Source: Pyrocephalus nanus (Eukaryota; Chordata; Aves; Passeriformes; Tyrannidae). From it: DNA of 64,000 nucleotides. The position numbers and the translations under genes were made by a program. The DNA lies in assembly GCA_038380795.1 (NCBI GenBank), contig CM076270.1:21654001-21718000 (forward strand), given 5' to 3'. Positions 50,401 to 63,500 of the stretch are shown here, in pieces. Under the pieces are notes generated by a model. That model searched no databases. It was not told the DNA's origin and worked only from the letters and a program-made list of their open reading frames with translations. How positions within the stretch are numbered: position 1 is the stretch's first letter; each line of letters begins with the position of its first letter.

Positions 50401-52559
50401 ATGTTGTGAGCTGCTCTTGTAGCTGTACCAAGTGTGGTGGGAGAGCAACACTGGGGCAGGCAAAGAGCCCAGAGGCAGAGGCTGCTCCACCAACCGCAGC
50501 CTGGAAAACTTTTCTACCTAAAACTTTAATTTCTAATTTGTTATTATGACCTCTGCTAAATGGCAGTTAGATTTATGCACACCACAGTTCCTAATGCATT
50601 TTTTGCAATTGTAATTTACTCATTTTTCAGTTGACCTACTTCCAGTCAGGCTTGGTATTAAAGAAATCGTTCAAAAGGCACTACAAGTCCTGTGCTATCT
50701 GCTAAACACTTACTTATGTATGGCCCCTGAAAAGCAAGAATTAGAGAGGGAAACTTGATAGCACTTTACTTTAATCTAATTCCTGATGTGGTTGGAGCCA
50801 AGCTGCCATGCAGGCAGCATGCTCTGGCTGGTGGCCCTGTGTGGTGATGCATCTGACACCCTGCATCCAGCCAGCTACTCCCTCCCCGCTCTCAGGCCTC
50901 CCAGGTAGCTGCAAACACCAGATGCCTCGTTCTTTCTGCCTCCAAACCTTCCCCTTCCAGGTGCTTGAAAAGCTGCACAACTGAAATCAATCACCTTGAG
51001 ATTTTTTTTATTTTTTTTTTTCCCCTCAAGCCAGGTGTTTCCCTAAGGCTGAGTTTTTGAAGTGGAAATGTTCGCATCTGAAAAGGGAAAGAAACAGAAA
51101 AATCCTCATTTTGACTCGGTGAAAATCTGACAAAAATTTATCCAGATGCAGGGCAGTGCTTTGACATCGTGGAGGGGGGGGTCTCAGTAGCCTTTGATGT
51201 GTCTGTGAATGTCTGCCTCAGTTGGAGCATGTCCTGTACCACTCTGTACCACTGCAGAGAGTCACCCAGTCACACTGCTGTGGGATTGGGGATGAAATGT
51301 GGAGAGACAGGGAGTTCGGAAGAGATGATAGGGATGCAGAGTTAAGAAGGAAAGCAGCACAGCAATAGCAGCTGGGACGAACAGGGTTGAAAGGAGCCAT
51401 CTCCACTGAAATTCCCCCCAAAGACAGAGCTGGTTTCTGAAACTGGCTGTCTCCCAGCTCCCCATGGGATTCGGGGGGAGCAGCATGCACCCCATCCCTC
51501 CAGGAGAAACACTGGGAGCCTTCTGCTGCTGCTCATTCCAGTCCTTGGAAGGACGGTGGGAAGAAACAAAATATACAGAGCATTTAAACTGCATTTCAGA
51601 CTGTGGGGGTTGAGACTCTGCCTGAGCAACACCCTGGGAAGGGAAGTGAGAGCTGAGGAGCCTCTGTGGAGCCTGGAGCTGGAGGAGAGCCTGCTGGACC
51701 CTCCTGTGGAAACTCAGCTCAGCCTCTCCCGAGCCACAGGCTCTCTCTGGCTTCTGCCTGGGCCCTGGCAGCTGAACCACATTGGCTCGGAGCTGGAAAG
51801 TGAGGCACAGAGCACGTGCTCACTCCCCCGTCGGACTTTCCATCTGCACCGAGCGAGCTCTGCTGGTCCTTGGCATCGCCGGCTCCCGGCAGCAGCAGCG
51901 CGCTGCCAGCAAGGACAAACTGGGAGCTTTGGGGCAGGGAGGGACCTTTGTTCAACTTCTGCTTGAAGGATGTTCAAAATCTGCAGGCAAGCAGCCCAGC
52001 AGCGAGCAGAGGGAGAGGCCTGGCCCTTCCTCGTGGCCGTGTTCTCCTGCAAGCACAGCAAGCCCTGCTACCCGTGTCAGGCTTCGCCACAAAGGTCACA
52101 GCAGGTCATTCTGGTATCCTCCTGCACTTTGTCCATGTCCCTCAATTCTTCTGGAATCTACTTGGAGCACAAAAAAAAAAGAGCTAAAACTGCCAGTGGC
52201 ATCCGAGGTCACAGCTTGTATGAGGTCCTGGGGCTGCTGCTGATGCCCAGGTGTGCTCACAGCACTTCAGCACTTTATACTGAGTATGGAAATAACCCCA
52301 ATAACAGACTTAGGGAGCTCTACACAGACAGACTTACTCTGAGCAGAGCCTGCTGCCTGCCTGCAAAAGCAGCTCCATGCACGTGATTTAATTCAGGGGA
52401 TGCCCCAGTGTAAATCTGCAAATCGTTGGCCCTGAAGCATCAGGGCAATTAGGTTCATGTCAGAGTCCCAGCCCTGATGGATGGCAGACTGCCAGTGTCC
52501 CACTTGGCTGACTGCTGCTGCTCAGGACTTGTGAAGACCAGAGATCTATTGTGCACTGA

Positions 52560-53300
52560 GGCTGGCCAGGAATGTACAGGACAATAAAAAGAGCTTTTTC
52601 ACGTACCCTGATGGCAATGGGCAGTGTAGAAATATCATCCTGTTACAGAATGAGGATGGTCACCTCACAAACAGGGACAGAAACAAGGCAGAGATGTTTA
52701 ATGCTTTCTTTGCCTCTGTCTTCAGCATGGATGATGGACCAAGGGGGCCTCAATGCCCTGAGCTGGAAGACCATGATTGTGAGAGTGATCAATTCCCATT
52801 TAACCCTGAAATTGTGTGGGATCTGCTGTTCCAGCTGGATCTGTACAAATCTATAGGATCTGATGGGATTCATCCCAGAAGCCTCAAAGAGCTACAGTGT
52901 AATTGCAAAGCCTCTCTTGACGATTTTCGAGTGGCCTTAAGAATCCAGAGAGGTCTCAGCTGACTGGAAGCTGGTGAATGTTGTCTTGATTTACAAGAAG
53001 GACAAGAAAGATTATTCTAGGAGGTATTAAAAACACCCGGTGGACTACACAGTCATTGTTGTCTGTGGTCACAGCCAGCACAGCTTCATGAGAGGAAAGT
53101 TCTGCTTATGAAACCTGACTTCCTCCTATGACAGGGTAACCCACCTAGTTGATCAAGGGAAGCCAGTTCATGCAATCTTTTTGGGTTCCAGTAAAGCTTT
53201 CAACACTGTCTCTCACAGGATCCTTCTGGACAAATTGTCCATCATAGAGCTGGATAAAACATGTCATGGGGTGGATGAGCAATTGACTCTGATCGAACTT
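52560..53300 (+). pseudogene. Decayed CR1 LINE reverse-transcriptase (ORF2) fragment
   Basis: The plus strand, read across frameshifts, follows the order of the CR1 ORF2 reverse-transcriptase region. First comes a KAEMFNAFFASVFS block (about 52688-52729). Next is an LDLYKSIGSDGIHPRSLKEL block (about 52833-52892) that matches the family pattern ending in GPDGIHPRVLREL. After a frameshift near 52950 come ADWKLVNVVLIYKK (about 52961-53002), then SQHSFMRGKFCL, VTHLVDQGKPV and SSKAFNTVSHRILLDKLS (about 53186-53240). It is not functional. It has frameshifts, in-frame stops, a deletion between the YKK and SQHSF blocks, and the DFSKAFD catalytic motif changed to SSKAFN with the first aspartate lost. 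The later FADD box, the endonuclease domain and the 3' tail are absent, so both ends are truncated. It is known as a jockey/CR1-like mobile-element polymerase in birds. Edges are approximate. Confidence 0.88.
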
Positions 53301-54454
53301 AATATTTGTATAAAAATTAATTTCTTACAAAGCCCATGGCACAAGCATAACTCTCAAAGGACATGACCTGCCAAACCATTTCCAGAGAAGCTGCTACGTT
53401 TGCAACCAGCTACATGCCTAGCACAAGCCAGTGAGCTGTGGATGACAAACTGCAAGGGTACACACTCTCAGCTGCCTCTGAAATGCCAGCTGGTCCTGTG
53501 GATGATTAAACACGTGCAGGACACAGATACCTGCTGGAGTTTCAGGCACAGTGGGCACAGTGCCAAAGGACCCCACGATTCCCAGCATAAAGCAGTGAAA
53601 CTCTGCTTCAGTGACCTGGGGCATGTGAGGCATCCCTGAGTGGGGAAATGCCAGAGGTGTTGATCTATAGGGTCTTCTCAGGGAGGGGAAAAAAGCTTTG
53701 AAGATGGCACCTGAACAGAGCTGGGAGACAAACATCTTACCTCTGAGACCAGAGAGACCAAAGAAGGCAGCTTCTTGTTGAAGTGGCTCGACAGGCTCCG
53801 CAGCATCCTGTCCAGTTCCAGGCTGCAGCCAAAGGTTCCCAGGTTCCTAAAACAGCACAGAGAAAGCAGTGGAGCCGTGGGACTTTGCCAAGCAAAGGGC
53901 TGCAGGGAACCCCTGCCCAGTGGAGTGCTGGTGGAGGGGGGTTAAAAATCTCTAAAATCCTATAGAAATCTTTAAAAATCCCAATATTCAACCTCTCATT
54001 TACCAAAAAAAGGTCTAAAGGGGTTTTTGCTGCCCACCATGAGGAAGGGCAATGGATGCAGTGTAACTTCACAGACATGTATCAGCACTATATTTCCAAT
54101 ATATGTTGTCCCGAGATCTTTTCAAAACAATAGGAGGTTTACAATAACACTGTGACCCTGATTATTGCAGGAGGGTTCCTCCCAGCTTTCCTTCAGAGAG
54201 ATGAGATAATTTCAGAGAGAAATTATCCTCACAGAAGATCATTACCATGAGCTCAGATAATTCCACTTTTAATCAAATGATAATTTAAGTGTGAATTCCA
54301 CTTCATGCATTTAGAAAAACATTGGTATAATATACACTGCTATTAAAACCTCCCCCTCAAAAGAGATCATTCCTACAGCTGCCATTTAACAAGACAGGAA
54401 AAAACCCCAAACCAGTATAATTCAGAATTCAGCCAAATATTTCATCTCTTCCTT

Positions 54455-54475
54455 AAAAAAACAAACAAACAAACA
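54455..54475. repeat. (CAAA)n simple repeat
   Basis: An A7 run followed by three CAAA units in an AT-rich context. Low-complexity sequence. Confidence 0.85.
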
Positions 54476-54967
54476 CTTTTATATAATATTAGAATCTCAT
54501 ATAGTAGTTACAGAGCCCCAAAACAGAAAGTATGGCAGATAAAGCACACAGAAATTTAAGCCTGATTTTTACTCCTTCTGGAGGATAAACCTATACCATG
54601 AATATTCTGCTAATAGTCTTCCTTGAGTAATGTGTTTACAAACAATTGCTTTGAAACCATAACTCCTGTGAAGTTTCAGGGACTTGATTTGCTCCTTACT
54701 GACAAAGATGTTGAAGCTGGAATAATGACAGGAACATCAAGAAAGCTGAAACGCATTAGCATGAAATTCGCATCAAATGCAAGGAAAAAGCAAAATAAAT
54801 CCACTCAGAAGTTTCAGAGGTTCAGTAAAAGCCAAGTGGTTGGGAGCACGGCTCGCACAGGATGCGCTGTTAGCTGTGGAGATGATAGGCCACTTCATCA
54901 GCCGGTGTATCATAGCAGACATGATGAGCTGGCTCATTATTCTTGCTAAATTATGCATGCATGATGT

Positions 54968-54990
54968 GGGGGGAGGGGGGGGGGGTCGGG
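54968..54990 (+). repeat. G-run with quadruplex potential
   Basis: On the plus strand a G6 run, one A, an G11 run, TC and GGG follow one another in 23 bases. Four G-tracts of at least three with short loops can be drawn, which meets the usual G-quadruplex pattern. It abuts an alternating ATGCATGCATGATG stretch on its left (about 54953-54966). Folding in the cell is inferred only. Confidence 0.85.
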
Positions 54991-57900
54991 ATTGAAATCA
55001 CAAATCGTTCCAGTTCATCGTGTGCCAGATCACTGAAAAACCTTCAGCAGCTCCTGCTGGGAGGCAGGCAGTGCGCAGGCTGTGCAGGCAGGCATTACCT
55101 CTGCACAGATATTTCCTTTTCACCTGTGACTGCCCTGCTGGTTGATGGTAGGGAAAGATGAGAGCGCAGCATCAGTGTCTTTTATAGTGAGCTGGAAAAT
55201 TAGTAAGTCCTCAGTACTGATTCCACATTATCACAGTGATCGGGGATTACCTGGCTTAACCAGAAATGAGTAAATGTTTTGGGGCCCAGCAAAGCGCAAT
55301 TCCTGATTCCTCCCTCCCAGCAGCAGGACTGCTGCCTGCACCCAGCTGGGTGCAAGGGGGTGGAGGACTGAAATCTCCTGTCATTTCGCATCTTCACATC
55401 TTTTCTGTGAAGCCAAGGCACAGAGGAAGGCTGGGCTGGCTCCTCCTCTGCACAGCCACAGTGGAGTGTTGGGAAAGCTTCAAAGATGTGTGCTGGAGAG
55501 GAAAAAACAAATAACACATATACTTTATACATATATATATGGTGTTGCTCTGACATATAAAAATGCACCAGTATTCAAACCCTTGAAACATCCTGACAGA
55601 CAGGCTTTCGCTTCCCAGCTGTCTCTAGCTTCACGCTGAGGGATGCAGGGATTTTCATACTGAACTGGATATTCCAGTTCCTCTGAAGATCTGCCCAAAA
55701 TAGATCTCAGGGCATTTGCTTATTTTAATTTATATGCAAGCCCATCCCACCATGGGAATTCTTCCTTTTGGAGATGGCTTATCTGTTGGCCTGGAGTTTA
55801 GCCTTGAAAGGACCGAGTCCCAGAGGAGCTGTTCCTGAAGGTCTGGAATCCAGTTGCTCCCAGCAGAGGCAGGCACCCCAGGTGCCGTGAGCAGGCTGGG
55901 TGGCAGGCCACAGGAGGTAGTGGAAAGTCTTTTTGGTTCTTACCATCCTTTTTCCCAGCCCAACACGGTGCTGGAGAACTTGGCTGGTAAGCAGGTCTGC
56001 GTGGCAGCGCGGGCAGAGGTGGAGCCACCAGCACTGGCAAACTGGGCTGGCCACGGGCTCACCCCACACAGTGCCCATCCCATGAGGTGCCTGTGGCCAA
56101 AGCAGGGGCTCACTTGGCCTCTGGGAAAGCTGCCAGTAGCCCTGGGGGCTCTGCTCATCCCTAAGGGATCCTGACTGCTGACTGCTCTTTATCGGTGCTG
56201 GGAAAATACGACAGGATGAGAGCAGAATAACAAAAGCTCTGAGACGTGATTTATGGAGAAAAAAGTAAACTAGTACTAGTTTCCAATGGCATTTAAGTTT
56301 CAGAGGCCAGCCAAGACTTCATTAAAAAAAAAAACTCAAAGCCCTTACTTCACTGAAATGGTCTTTTCTACAGGGACTTTTCTGTGTTGTGCTTAGGCAG
56401 TGTTATAACAATAAACAGGCATCCTTGCCTTAAGGGACTGCAGATACTGCCAAAGCAGGCAACATTTTAAACCTACAATAACCTTTCTACTAATTGCAGA
56501 AGTCAAGCCAGACAGCCTAAACAGGCACAGAGCTGGGAGAGCACTTCAAGGAAGAGTGACACAGCATGGGCTTTTACACAGGCACTGCTGCCAACTGGCT
56601 TGCAGAGAAACTTTACATCACCCTAAAGCCCAGAAACTGCCTTCAAAAAAACTAACAGGCTCCTTGAATGCCCATACACATAATGGTTTGCGACTTGAAG
56701 CCAGTGTGTGATTTCCCAGCTTCCCTAGGAAATGGTGGGGACCAAGAGGAACATGGAGATGCAGCAAGAGACACAAAGACAAATGCTTTTGTACTGAGCC
56801 CCAGGGGATGCTTGGGGGGGAACCTGCTTCAGGTGAAGAGAAGCCTGCTGCCACATGCTGAGAGGTTTTAGAAGCTATGCCAGGAAGCAAGAAGGCAAAT
56901 GATTATTTCTAATCAATCCTCCCCCTCCTCAGAGAACCAAGGCTAGCAGAGAGCTGGGATGTGCTGGGTGAAGCTGCTGAGCTTTGCTCATTGCTTTTCA
57001 CCAATGAACATCAATGGTAGCTCACTGAGCATCAGCCCTGTTGAGGGCTTACTGGGCTAATGGCTCCAGTACAGCCACTGGAATATTTTAAGTGGGTTGG
57101 AAAGCACGTTCCTAGTCCAGGGATCAAAACTCTCTGAGTAGGGTGATCCAAACAGGGGCACTAATGCAGGTGCTTTTGACAAAGCCCAGGAGCTGACAGT
57201 GGTCATCATCTAAGGCCACGTGGCTGGGATGAGACCTCAGCTCCCTTCAGGGGCCAGGCAGTAGCACTGAGGTGAGACCATGGAACAAAGTCTTCACAAA
57301 GCCTTCGTGGGGCTGTGAACCAAAGCCCTTTAACCTGGCTCACGTCCTAGAGTGGCTCAGGCAGTTTACTTTAAATTGAGTCAATTTTTAGAGTTATTGT
57401 CTATGAGCCAAGAGGATTTAATTTGAAATCCTACATTGTTGGGGTTTTTAAAAAAAATAATAATAAAAAAAATTTAGAGCACCCTCCCCCCAGCCTGGTC
57501 CATAACACTTTCCCTGGAGATGCTCAATTGAAAGGATCTGGAACTCATCACTGTACCATCTGCCTCTCTCTGAGAGGTGATCAATCATCCTGAAAGTTTA
57601 AACACCCACAGTGCCTTAATCTGTTATAGTGTTCAAATCCACCTATTTTAAACAGTGAAAGGGAGCACATGCTGTCCCCTCATTGGCACAGCAGTCAAGC
57701 CCCAGCTTCCATGCCTGCCAAGCTATAAAACACCAATGTTTCCTAATTTTTACAGTTAGTACTAAGGCTGAGAACCTTCTTTTTAGGATAGACACACAGA
57801 CAGAAACAAAGAGCTGTGTGTGACAGCAGTTCATACACCACCCTGGAACAGGGATGAAGGAGCAACAACCTGGGATGAGACATGCTGTTGTCATTGGCTT

Positions 57901-60546
57901 AGAGCAAGTCCTGATCAAAAAAATCACTGTTTGTCCAGATTGCCAACTAATTGTTTGTTTTCTTAGACAAGAACACCAGGTAGTCCACAAATTCATGATT
58001 CATTCTTCACCATGAAGATCTCCACCCCAAGCTTTTCTAAACAGACAGCTCTACTTACCTGCTAAACCTTCTCCTTGGCTTACCTGGAGACACTAGCCAG
58101 CTTTATTGTGCTGATCTTCATCTACAAGGAGAAACACACGGAGCAGCTGAGGGTTCTGCTCATCACTTCACAATTCAAGCTCCTGGATGTGGCTCTCCTG
58201 TGCTGGAAATGTGCTGTAGTTATGCAGGTTGCAATTCTAGAAAACAGATGGAAGTTCAAAAAAGCAAACACACCCACTCCCAAAATTGTCTCTATTGGAG
58301 CTTAATAGAAAAGGAAGTAATTTATGGTACTGTTTGGTGTGCATATGCAGTATCTAAGAGTTTAAGGACTCCCTAGAGGGGTGAAGAATAATTCAGGCAC
58401 ACTTGTAGAAAATCTTTCCCTGACTCTGCTGAGACTTGTTATGATAGGGTTAAAAAGATGAGAATGGGGTGGCCAGGGGAAGAGATAGAATAAAGAGGAA
58501 ATATTCGAGGATTTTCTAGATGAGTACGTGAATTAGGGGATTTAGGGAAAATTTAAGCCTTGAAGTTTTGTGCTAAAACACCTTGGGTTTTCAGTGTGGA
58601 TGTGCAGGAGGCACCTACATGTTGAACAATTGTCAAAGGACACAAAGCCACACTATCACTTCAAAGAGGCCACAGCAGGCACCAGGGGATATGTGAAAAC
58701 AGGATAAATCTGTCAGATGCCTTCCATTTATGGATTAAAAGAGGAATTTCCCTGACAAGCTCTGTGTCCAAGCCAATTGTTCTGTGCTTCTGTATGCTGA
58801 CTACGGGGCAACCGAGGCATAAAATGCAATGTCCGTCCCAGACCTTTTCAGTCTTGATCCAGATGAAGATCTCTCAGTCCTGGCCATTTGACAGACCAGA
58901 CCACAACAGAGATGAATCCCAGTCTGCATATGGATTCTCCTCCAGAGCCACTTCACCAGCCAGAGCATTGCTGGGTGAAAAATGATTTTTGGAAACACTT
59001 ACCTGCATGATAACTCATCGTCACTGGGAGCCAAAGGCGAAGACCCTCCCTGTGCCACCGGCCAGCCAGCTCAACTCTTCTTGGTTTGAAATGAGAAGGA
59101 AAGTCCAAAAGACTCTCTGTTGCCTCTCTGGACTTCATCCACAGGCCCACAGAGACAACTTCATGAAGAAAAGGGCTTTCTTGAGCTAACAAAGCCACAG
59201 GAGGATCAGCCAAGACTGATAATTAAAAACTATGGCAAATCATAAACCAAGTAAAAATATAGTTAAAAATACATGCCATGGGAAAGAGCACAAAGGACCA
59301 AAATTTAATTTTCCTTAAGTCAGCACATCATTGGCTGATGTCTGAAACACAGTGGTGCCTACTGAGATTTCCCTGGAGAAGAAGGGGAGGGAACTGTATT
59401 CAAGACATAACACAAGTAGTGTGAGCTAAGTTGTTTTAATTCTCTCCTTCCCCACCCCCAGGTTTCACTCCAGTGTCACTCACAACACTGGGTTTTTACC
59501 GATATCTACATCTGACACACTTTCAAAGCCTGGAAATGAACAGCATCCAAAGCACAGTGAGAGCCGCTCGAAAACAGCTTTCCGATACTTATACAAACAA
59601 CCTCGGGGCTTTGAAAACATCTCAAAGCCCCTGTGTCCCACTGAGGCCCTCCATCACAGGCGTGAGCTTTGGGTTTGGCCCGGAGCACAGGAAAAGCCTG
59701 AACTGGTGAAACAGAGGTTAGTCAGATTTGACTAAACATCTGGTCATCGTCAGCGTGTGGAGCAGCGCTCCGAGGTGGGCGTTTAGGATACTGGCCCTGA
59801 ACTGCTGCCATTTCTCACAAAATGGACAATGTACAGGCTTGTTGTATACAAGGCTGTTTACTGGATTCTGTTGTTGTTTCCATTGGTGTTTCCTTTTCCA
59901 ACACCCCTCCTGCAGCAGGAGCACCAATCGCATCCAGCAGACACCTCCCCAGACACCTACCGTGTCCTTCACTCTGTCAGCAGCAGTGGCACTGTGATCC
60001 ACCCCACAGAGACAGCTCCACCAGGGGCTGGGAACCCTCCCACAGCCAATCCTGGTCACTTCTGGGCTGTTAGCAGCACTCTCAGATCAGCTCCGCGGGA
60101 TCAAAAAGAATATACAGTTCAAATCACACTGATGATGCTTACAGAGCTTGCAATTATAAAGAAAGTGTAGGCCAGCAATTGCATGTTTGACTCTGGCAGC
60201 AAGGGACTCCCTGACACCCCCTGACCCAGCTGCTTTCTTCAGAGGTGCCTGCTTTGAGGCAGCCAAGCTGGAAAAACCTTGTGCAGAAATGTGTGAATTA
60301 CTCAGTGACACTGTGAGTAACAGGAAGGGAGGTCTCACGGCCCAGATGATGCAGCCTCGTCACACGGGCTGCAGGGCTCTGCAGAAAATGCTCAGAGCCT
60401 GATTCATCCTGCCACTAACCGGAGAGGCACGTTTGCCCTGAAGGCTCAGGGGGAAAAGTGTCCATCTCTGTGCTGTGTCTGTGCAGTCCCCATGCTGGGG
60501 ACCCCTCAAACAGTGCCAAAGGAGAAAAGGAGATTTCTTTGCCTTG

Positions 60547-60562
60547 GAGAGAGAGAGAGAGA
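60547..60562. repeat. (GA)n microsatellite
   Basis: About seven consecutive GA units on the plus strand followed by AAGAGA. A simple dinucleotide repeat. Confidence 0.9.
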
Positions 60563-63500
60563 AGAGATTATTTAATGTACCTGAATGGGGTGACACCCTC
60601 AAAACTTGGTTGTTCTCTACAAGACAGCAACCCCACTGGGTGCAAACCTGCCCTGTCGTGGTCTCCAGGTGAGCTCAGCCCATTTCAACATTCCTCCAGA
60701 GCAGAGAGCCCTACGTGACACTGGTCATGGATTCCTCAGCTGGGGAGAGGTCTGTAGATACCAGCAGGGCCCTCCATCAGACCTCATTTGGGGAACTGCA
60801 TGGGGCAGGTCTCACTACCCCACAGAGCCCAGAGGAGCCAACCATACCCAAACCTGGCAGAGGAGAGGCACAGGCTTACCTGTGTCTCTGAAGAGCCTTG
60901 TTGTGCACACCAAGGTCCTTCACTCCCTTTGCACTGAGCTTGAAGGGATTCAGAGCAGAAATACTTGAGCAGGCACTTTCCTGAATGAAGGTCACAGCTC
61001 CAGGTTGTTTTTCTGTGTTCAAACAATCACGTTAATAAATCAAAAGAAGCTCTCAGAATAGTCTTGTTCAAAAAGGACTAAAAACATCAGGGTTTTTGCC
61101 AGAAATAGTAGGCCCAGGTACAGGGTTTGACCCCTCTTTTGCTGAACACAGAAAACATCTGCATTGTCAAGCAACACTATTTAGCAAATGGGGTCAAGAT
61201 GATTCTGACCATGTTTGTGGGTTCCCACTATCCTTTCTTCAGAGGGATAATGAGCAAATTAATATACAAGTGTTACAAAGTTGGGATATGCATCGATTTA
61301 TAAAGGGGGCTTTTATGCCTCTAGGTAAACACTTTGTAGGTTGCTTTGTTTAAAAGAGCATAAGACAGAGAATAGGAGCATTTCCACAGCACAGTGTGAG
61401 GCTCATCACTATCTGTAGATTAGATTCAATGCACAAATACAATGAAAATGAAGTCATGCTGACAACTTGGTATCTTATTCCACAACGTCCTAAGTGTCAT
61501 TCAGAAGGGATGACAAAATACCAAGTTAATGCCTGTTTAGCACTAGACACTAACATTTCAGTATTCACCCATCACAGAACAGTATCACCAGCAAGGCACA
61601 GCCTCATTAAATGAAGCACTTCACAAACATACAGCAGGAGACCCAGTTCTTGCCAAGAGAAATCACAGTGACAAAAGCACACTGGAGCTGGCCGATTTCG
61701 GCAAGAAAGTTACCTATAGCAAATTGCAATTAAACTGGATGTCTCCACCCAAGGTTTTCTTGCCATTGCCCTCAGTTGCTGCAAATCCCATAACTCTGAT
61801 TTGGAGGTAATGACCATCACTCTCTGACTGTGGGCTAAGAGAAACTGTATTTGTTTACCTTCTATGATTTAACCTCCTACCTAACCCAGATGGGGGTTTA
61901 AAAGGCGCAGTGATACCTCATTTAACATTTCCATCAGTCAGCTGTCTGCCTGCACTGATGGCCCATTCCAGCTTTCCTCACTGAGTGTGATCCCTGCGGA
62001 GCTCTCTGCTGCAGGCAGCTCTCCCAGAGAGCTTTCCTGGGCCAGGAGGAACCGCTGGCTGCTGCTGACAGCAGAGGCTTCTGAAAGGTGACGGGCTAAA
62101 TTCAGTTGTTGTTGCTGAGATTGTGCCACTGAGATCTTATCGCCCTGGGAAACACACATGGAAGAGATTTAAACAAGCAGGGACACAAGAAGCAGAGCAG
62201 AAACTTGTGGCTAAAACTACACCCATTGGAAAAAGCCTGGCAAAGCCTCTTCTGTCCATAAATACAGAGCCTGCAGCCATGTCCTTTGCACCCAGATCCT
62301 ATAGAGGAGGGATGGCCTGCCAGCCAGAGAGATTAGCAAAGGGCATAGGCAAGAGAGAAGGGGTGACTTCAGGCTATCACTGAAAACTCCTAATGGGAGT
62401 GATTATTTCCACAACCAATGATCTCCTGAGAACAGCAGTACTCCAGACCCATCTTCCTTTTGGTACTGTGATGACACAGGCTAAGCCACTTTGAAATGGC
62501 ATGAGGTACTCCCATGTTTTAACTGGAACACTAGGACAACTTTTCAGTTCTTGGCTTCCATTTCTCACTCTGGAGCATTTCTTACAGCACTGGGCCACCT
62601 TCCAGGCATAACATCTACTAAAGGCACTGAGTATGTCCTAGTTTTTCTCAGAAAACAGCCCAGAGCAAAATGACTATAATACAGCAAGTGCAGAAAAGAA
62701 CCAGCAGTGAGGAGGTCAAACACTAATTAAAACCAAACTGGGAGAAGAGCAAACCAAAACTGCCTAATGTGTGACCCCAGGAGAAAGTTACTGTGAGCAA
62801 CAAACAACATCAGTTACAGTCATGCTTTGCAGAACCAGCAGTGCCCAACTCTGCAGGGCAATGTGTGAGTGGGGGCAGCCTCAGTATTCCCAATATCCAG
62901 CACTGCTAGACCAGCATCTGTTTTCTGCCACCAACAGGTAGGAGGAGCCTGGGAATGAGCACTTTCCACCTGAGGAAATCAGCACACTGAGGAGGGCACC
63001 CATGGGTGCATGTGAGGCTTCCTCAGCACCAGAGACCATGAAGGATGAGGCAAACCTACTGCAGTTGTGCAACTTCCAAGAGGCAGCATCAAAAATACAC
63101 TGGCTGAGTGACATAAACCCACAGGAGGTGAGCACAGCAAAGATGCCTTAGGATCTACCTCCCTGGAGTCCAAGTCACTGCACAGTACACAAGTGGAACA
63201 GGCACTTCTTTACTGGGGTAAGAGTGGAAACTGAGTGGTGCTAGAACTTAATTTCCAAGCACAGTCACTGCTCCTGACAAAGTAGTACCATCCTCTCCAC
63301 AGGATCTTCCAGCAGACTGTAGTAATAAGCACCTCCAAAGACAGTAGGAAAAAAAAAAAGTTCAATTAACACATGTAAACACTTAAGGAACATGGAGATA
63401 AAAACGTTCATGAATAATTTCTGATCCCACTGTTCATGTCCCTCTGAGGTTCCCTGTTCTCTGTGAATGCCCAGATTCACCAAGAATCTTAACTGCAGGC

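Larger units (their letters stand above)
37916..52559. other. Stretch without a recognisable gene
   Basis: No gene, RNA or dated repeat was recognised in this interval. GC-richer parts at 38150-39350, 45930-46380, 47240-47660 and 51250-52250 produce chance frames of 100-172 codons in several phases on both strands. Two A runs, at 44158-44175 and 44399-44417, bracket a 223-bp mixed sequence. A GT/G-rich tract is at 40233-40249 and a T-rich run at about 51002-51021. A small CpG cluster at about 51780-51910 stands out and is treated as a finding. An exon-like candidate at 50361-50402 on the minus strand is also given as a finding. Confidence 0.6.

Noticed and set aside
51262..51780. 172-codon minus-strand frame, with 153- and 138-codon plus-strand frames next to it
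   Set aside because: Several long frames in different phases coexist in the same GC-rich stretch, which points to base composition rather than coding. No family is recognised.
56267..56282. 16-bp perfect palindrome built on AAACTAGT
   Set aside because: About one palindrome of this length is expected by chance in 64 kb.
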